Shown here piece by piece: positions 4,558 to 5,083 of a DNA stretch of 5,083 nucleotides. The stretch's first letter is position 1. Every line of letters starts with the position of its first letter. This DNA comes from an uncultured bacterium. Its GTDB lineage: Bacteria; Methylomirabilota; Methylomirabilia; Rokubacteriales; CSP1-6. A program made the position numbers and the translations under genes. The notes beneath the pieces were generated by a model, which worked only from the letters and a program-made list of their open reading frames with translations, was not told where the DNA came from and made no database searches. Location of the stretch: assembly GCA_946479205.1 (NCBI GenBank), contig CAMLFJ010000285.1:1-5083 (forward strand). Reading direction: 5' to 3'.

Positions 4558-5083
4558 ATGAGGGCAGGGAATCTCGATCGCCGGTCATTTCTCACGGGCA
4601 GTCTCGCCCTTACGACCACTGCGCTGGCGTTGCTGCGCGCTTCGCGCGTAGCCGCCAGCGATCTGGACTTCGCCTCGGCGCTGGACGCAGCCCGGGCGAT
4701 CCGGAGCGGGCAGGTCTCCGCGGTCGAGCTGACGACCCGGATGCTGAACCGGATCCAGCAGCACAACGGCAAGCTCAATGCCGTCGTCGCGCTCGCCCCG
4801 GACGCGGTGGATCGCGCGCGCGCCGCCGACGAGGCGCGCGCCCGCGGCGATTGGTGGGGCCCGCTCCACGGCGTGCCGTGCACCATCAAGGACACCTTCG
4901 AGGTGGCCGGCGTCACGACCACCGCCGGCTCGCCCGCGCTACGAAACCACGTGCCCACCCGGGATGCAGCGGTGGCGGCGCGGCTCCGGGCGGCGGGCAT
5001 GGTCGTCCTGGGGAAGACCAATGTCCCGCTGTTCGCGGCCGACTGGCAGAGCTTCAACGCGGTGTACGGCCAGACGAACAATC
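4558..5083 (+). CDS. Tat-exported amidase-signature family hydrolase, N-terminal part (3' end outside window)
   Basis: The first 175 residues are present and the frame is open to the window edge. The N-terminus is a twin-arginine signal: DRRSFL at 7-12, a hydrophobic stretch to about L26, a basic c-region and a probable cleavage after V31-A32-A33. The mature protein should therefore be folded in the cytoplasm and exported. The rest is an amidase-signature enzyme, which hydrolyses amide bonds with a Ser-cisSer-Lys triad. The helical start A41-L75 contains the 'sal.AaraIrsGqvSavEltt' pattern. GPLHGVPCTIKD at 101-112 carries the catalytic Lys K111, and TRDAAVAARLRAAGMVVLGKTNVPLF (134-159) is the conserved core. 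The sequence stops at GQTNN, just before where the Gly-Gly-Ser-Ser-Gly segment with the catalytic serines is expected, so activity cannot be confirmed here. The gene lies 13 bases after the dehydratase gene, almost certainly in the same operon. The substrate is unknown. Confidence 0.93.
   Translation, partial: MRAGNLDRRSFLTGSLALTTTALALLRASRVAASDLDFASALDAARAIRSGQVSAVELTTRMLNRIQQHNGKLNAVVALAPDAVDRARAADEARARGDWWGPLHGVPCTIKDTFEVAGVTTTAGSPALRNHVPTRDAAVAARLRAAGMVVLGKTNVPLFAADWQSFNAVYGQTNN
4622..4660. repeat. Strong imperfect hairpin inside the amidase signal-peptide coding region
   Basis: The outer arms 4622-4629 (CGCTGGCG) and 4653-4660 (CGCCAGCG) pair perfectly over 8 bp. After a two-base bulge (4630-4631), 4632-4640 pairs with 4644-4652 over 9 bp including one G-T wobble, leaving a 3-base loop (TTC). 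It has no following T-run and lies within the gene, so it is not a conventional terminator. It encodes the end of the Tat hydrophobic stretch and the c-region. Confidence 0.8.

Noticed and set aside
3449..4561. 370-codon plus-strand frame inside the dehydratase gene
   Set aside because: It is the +1/+2 shadow of the dehydratase: Arg/Gly/Pro-rich, with none of the hydrophobic pattern of a folded protein.
3306..5081. Long minus-strand open frame continuing upstream of the MFS_1 transporter, across the dehydratase and amidase genes
   Set aside because: This part is antisense to two confidently identified genes. It loses membrane character, is rich in Arg, His, Ala and Gly with no recognisable domain, and is kept open by the high GC content. 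The transporter N-terminus fits the Met at 3305.

Overview
This 5,083-base window is very GC-rich (about 70% by eye), with codon third positions almost always G or C. It looks like a fragment of an uncultured or environmental bacterial chromosome. Candidates are Rokubacteria/Methylomirabilota-type soil bacteria or a high-GC proteobacterium; the sequence alone does not settle this. No rRNA, tRNA, CRISPR array, insertion sequence, phage gene or attachment site is visible. Coding density is high and both window ends cut genes.

Layout. (1) 1-470, plus strand: the 3' end of a class III adenylate/guanylate cyclase gene. (2) Minus strand, apparently one transcription unit starting near 3305 and reading leftward: an MFS_1-type transporter (3305-2043), an MFS_3/EntS-like transporter (2043-814) that overlaps it by one base (TGATG), and an uncharacterised 93-residue protein (756-475). 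The last gene converges on the cyclase gene with only 4 bases between the stop codons. (3) 3306-3392: an 87-bp divergent control region. It has two interleaved 9-bp inverted repeats, and the arms of one resemble mirrored extended -10 elements. (4) Plus strand: an enolase-superfamily, galactonate-dehydratase-like acid-sugar dehydratase (3393-4544). After 13 bases and a strong Shine-Dalgarno it is followed by the 5' part of a Tat-exported amidase-signature hydrolase (4558 to the window end).

Working model (inference). The divergent pair of operons may be a small catabolic and transport locus. The amidase would act outside the cytoplasmic membrane, the dehydratase would act on a hydroxy/sugar acid in the cytoplasm, and one or both MFS permeases would move substrate or product. 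The substrate cannot be read from the sequence. The cyclase gene at the left edge is probably an unrelated neighbour.

The clearest unusual structures are: a perfect 8-bp hairpin whose loop holds the overlapping stop/start of the two transporter genes; the mirrored promoter-like inverted repeat; three 18-bp tandem repeats in the central loop of the second transporter; and a 17-bp hairpin inside the amidase signal-peptide coding region. None amounts to a demonstrable new system; the core genes belong to known families.
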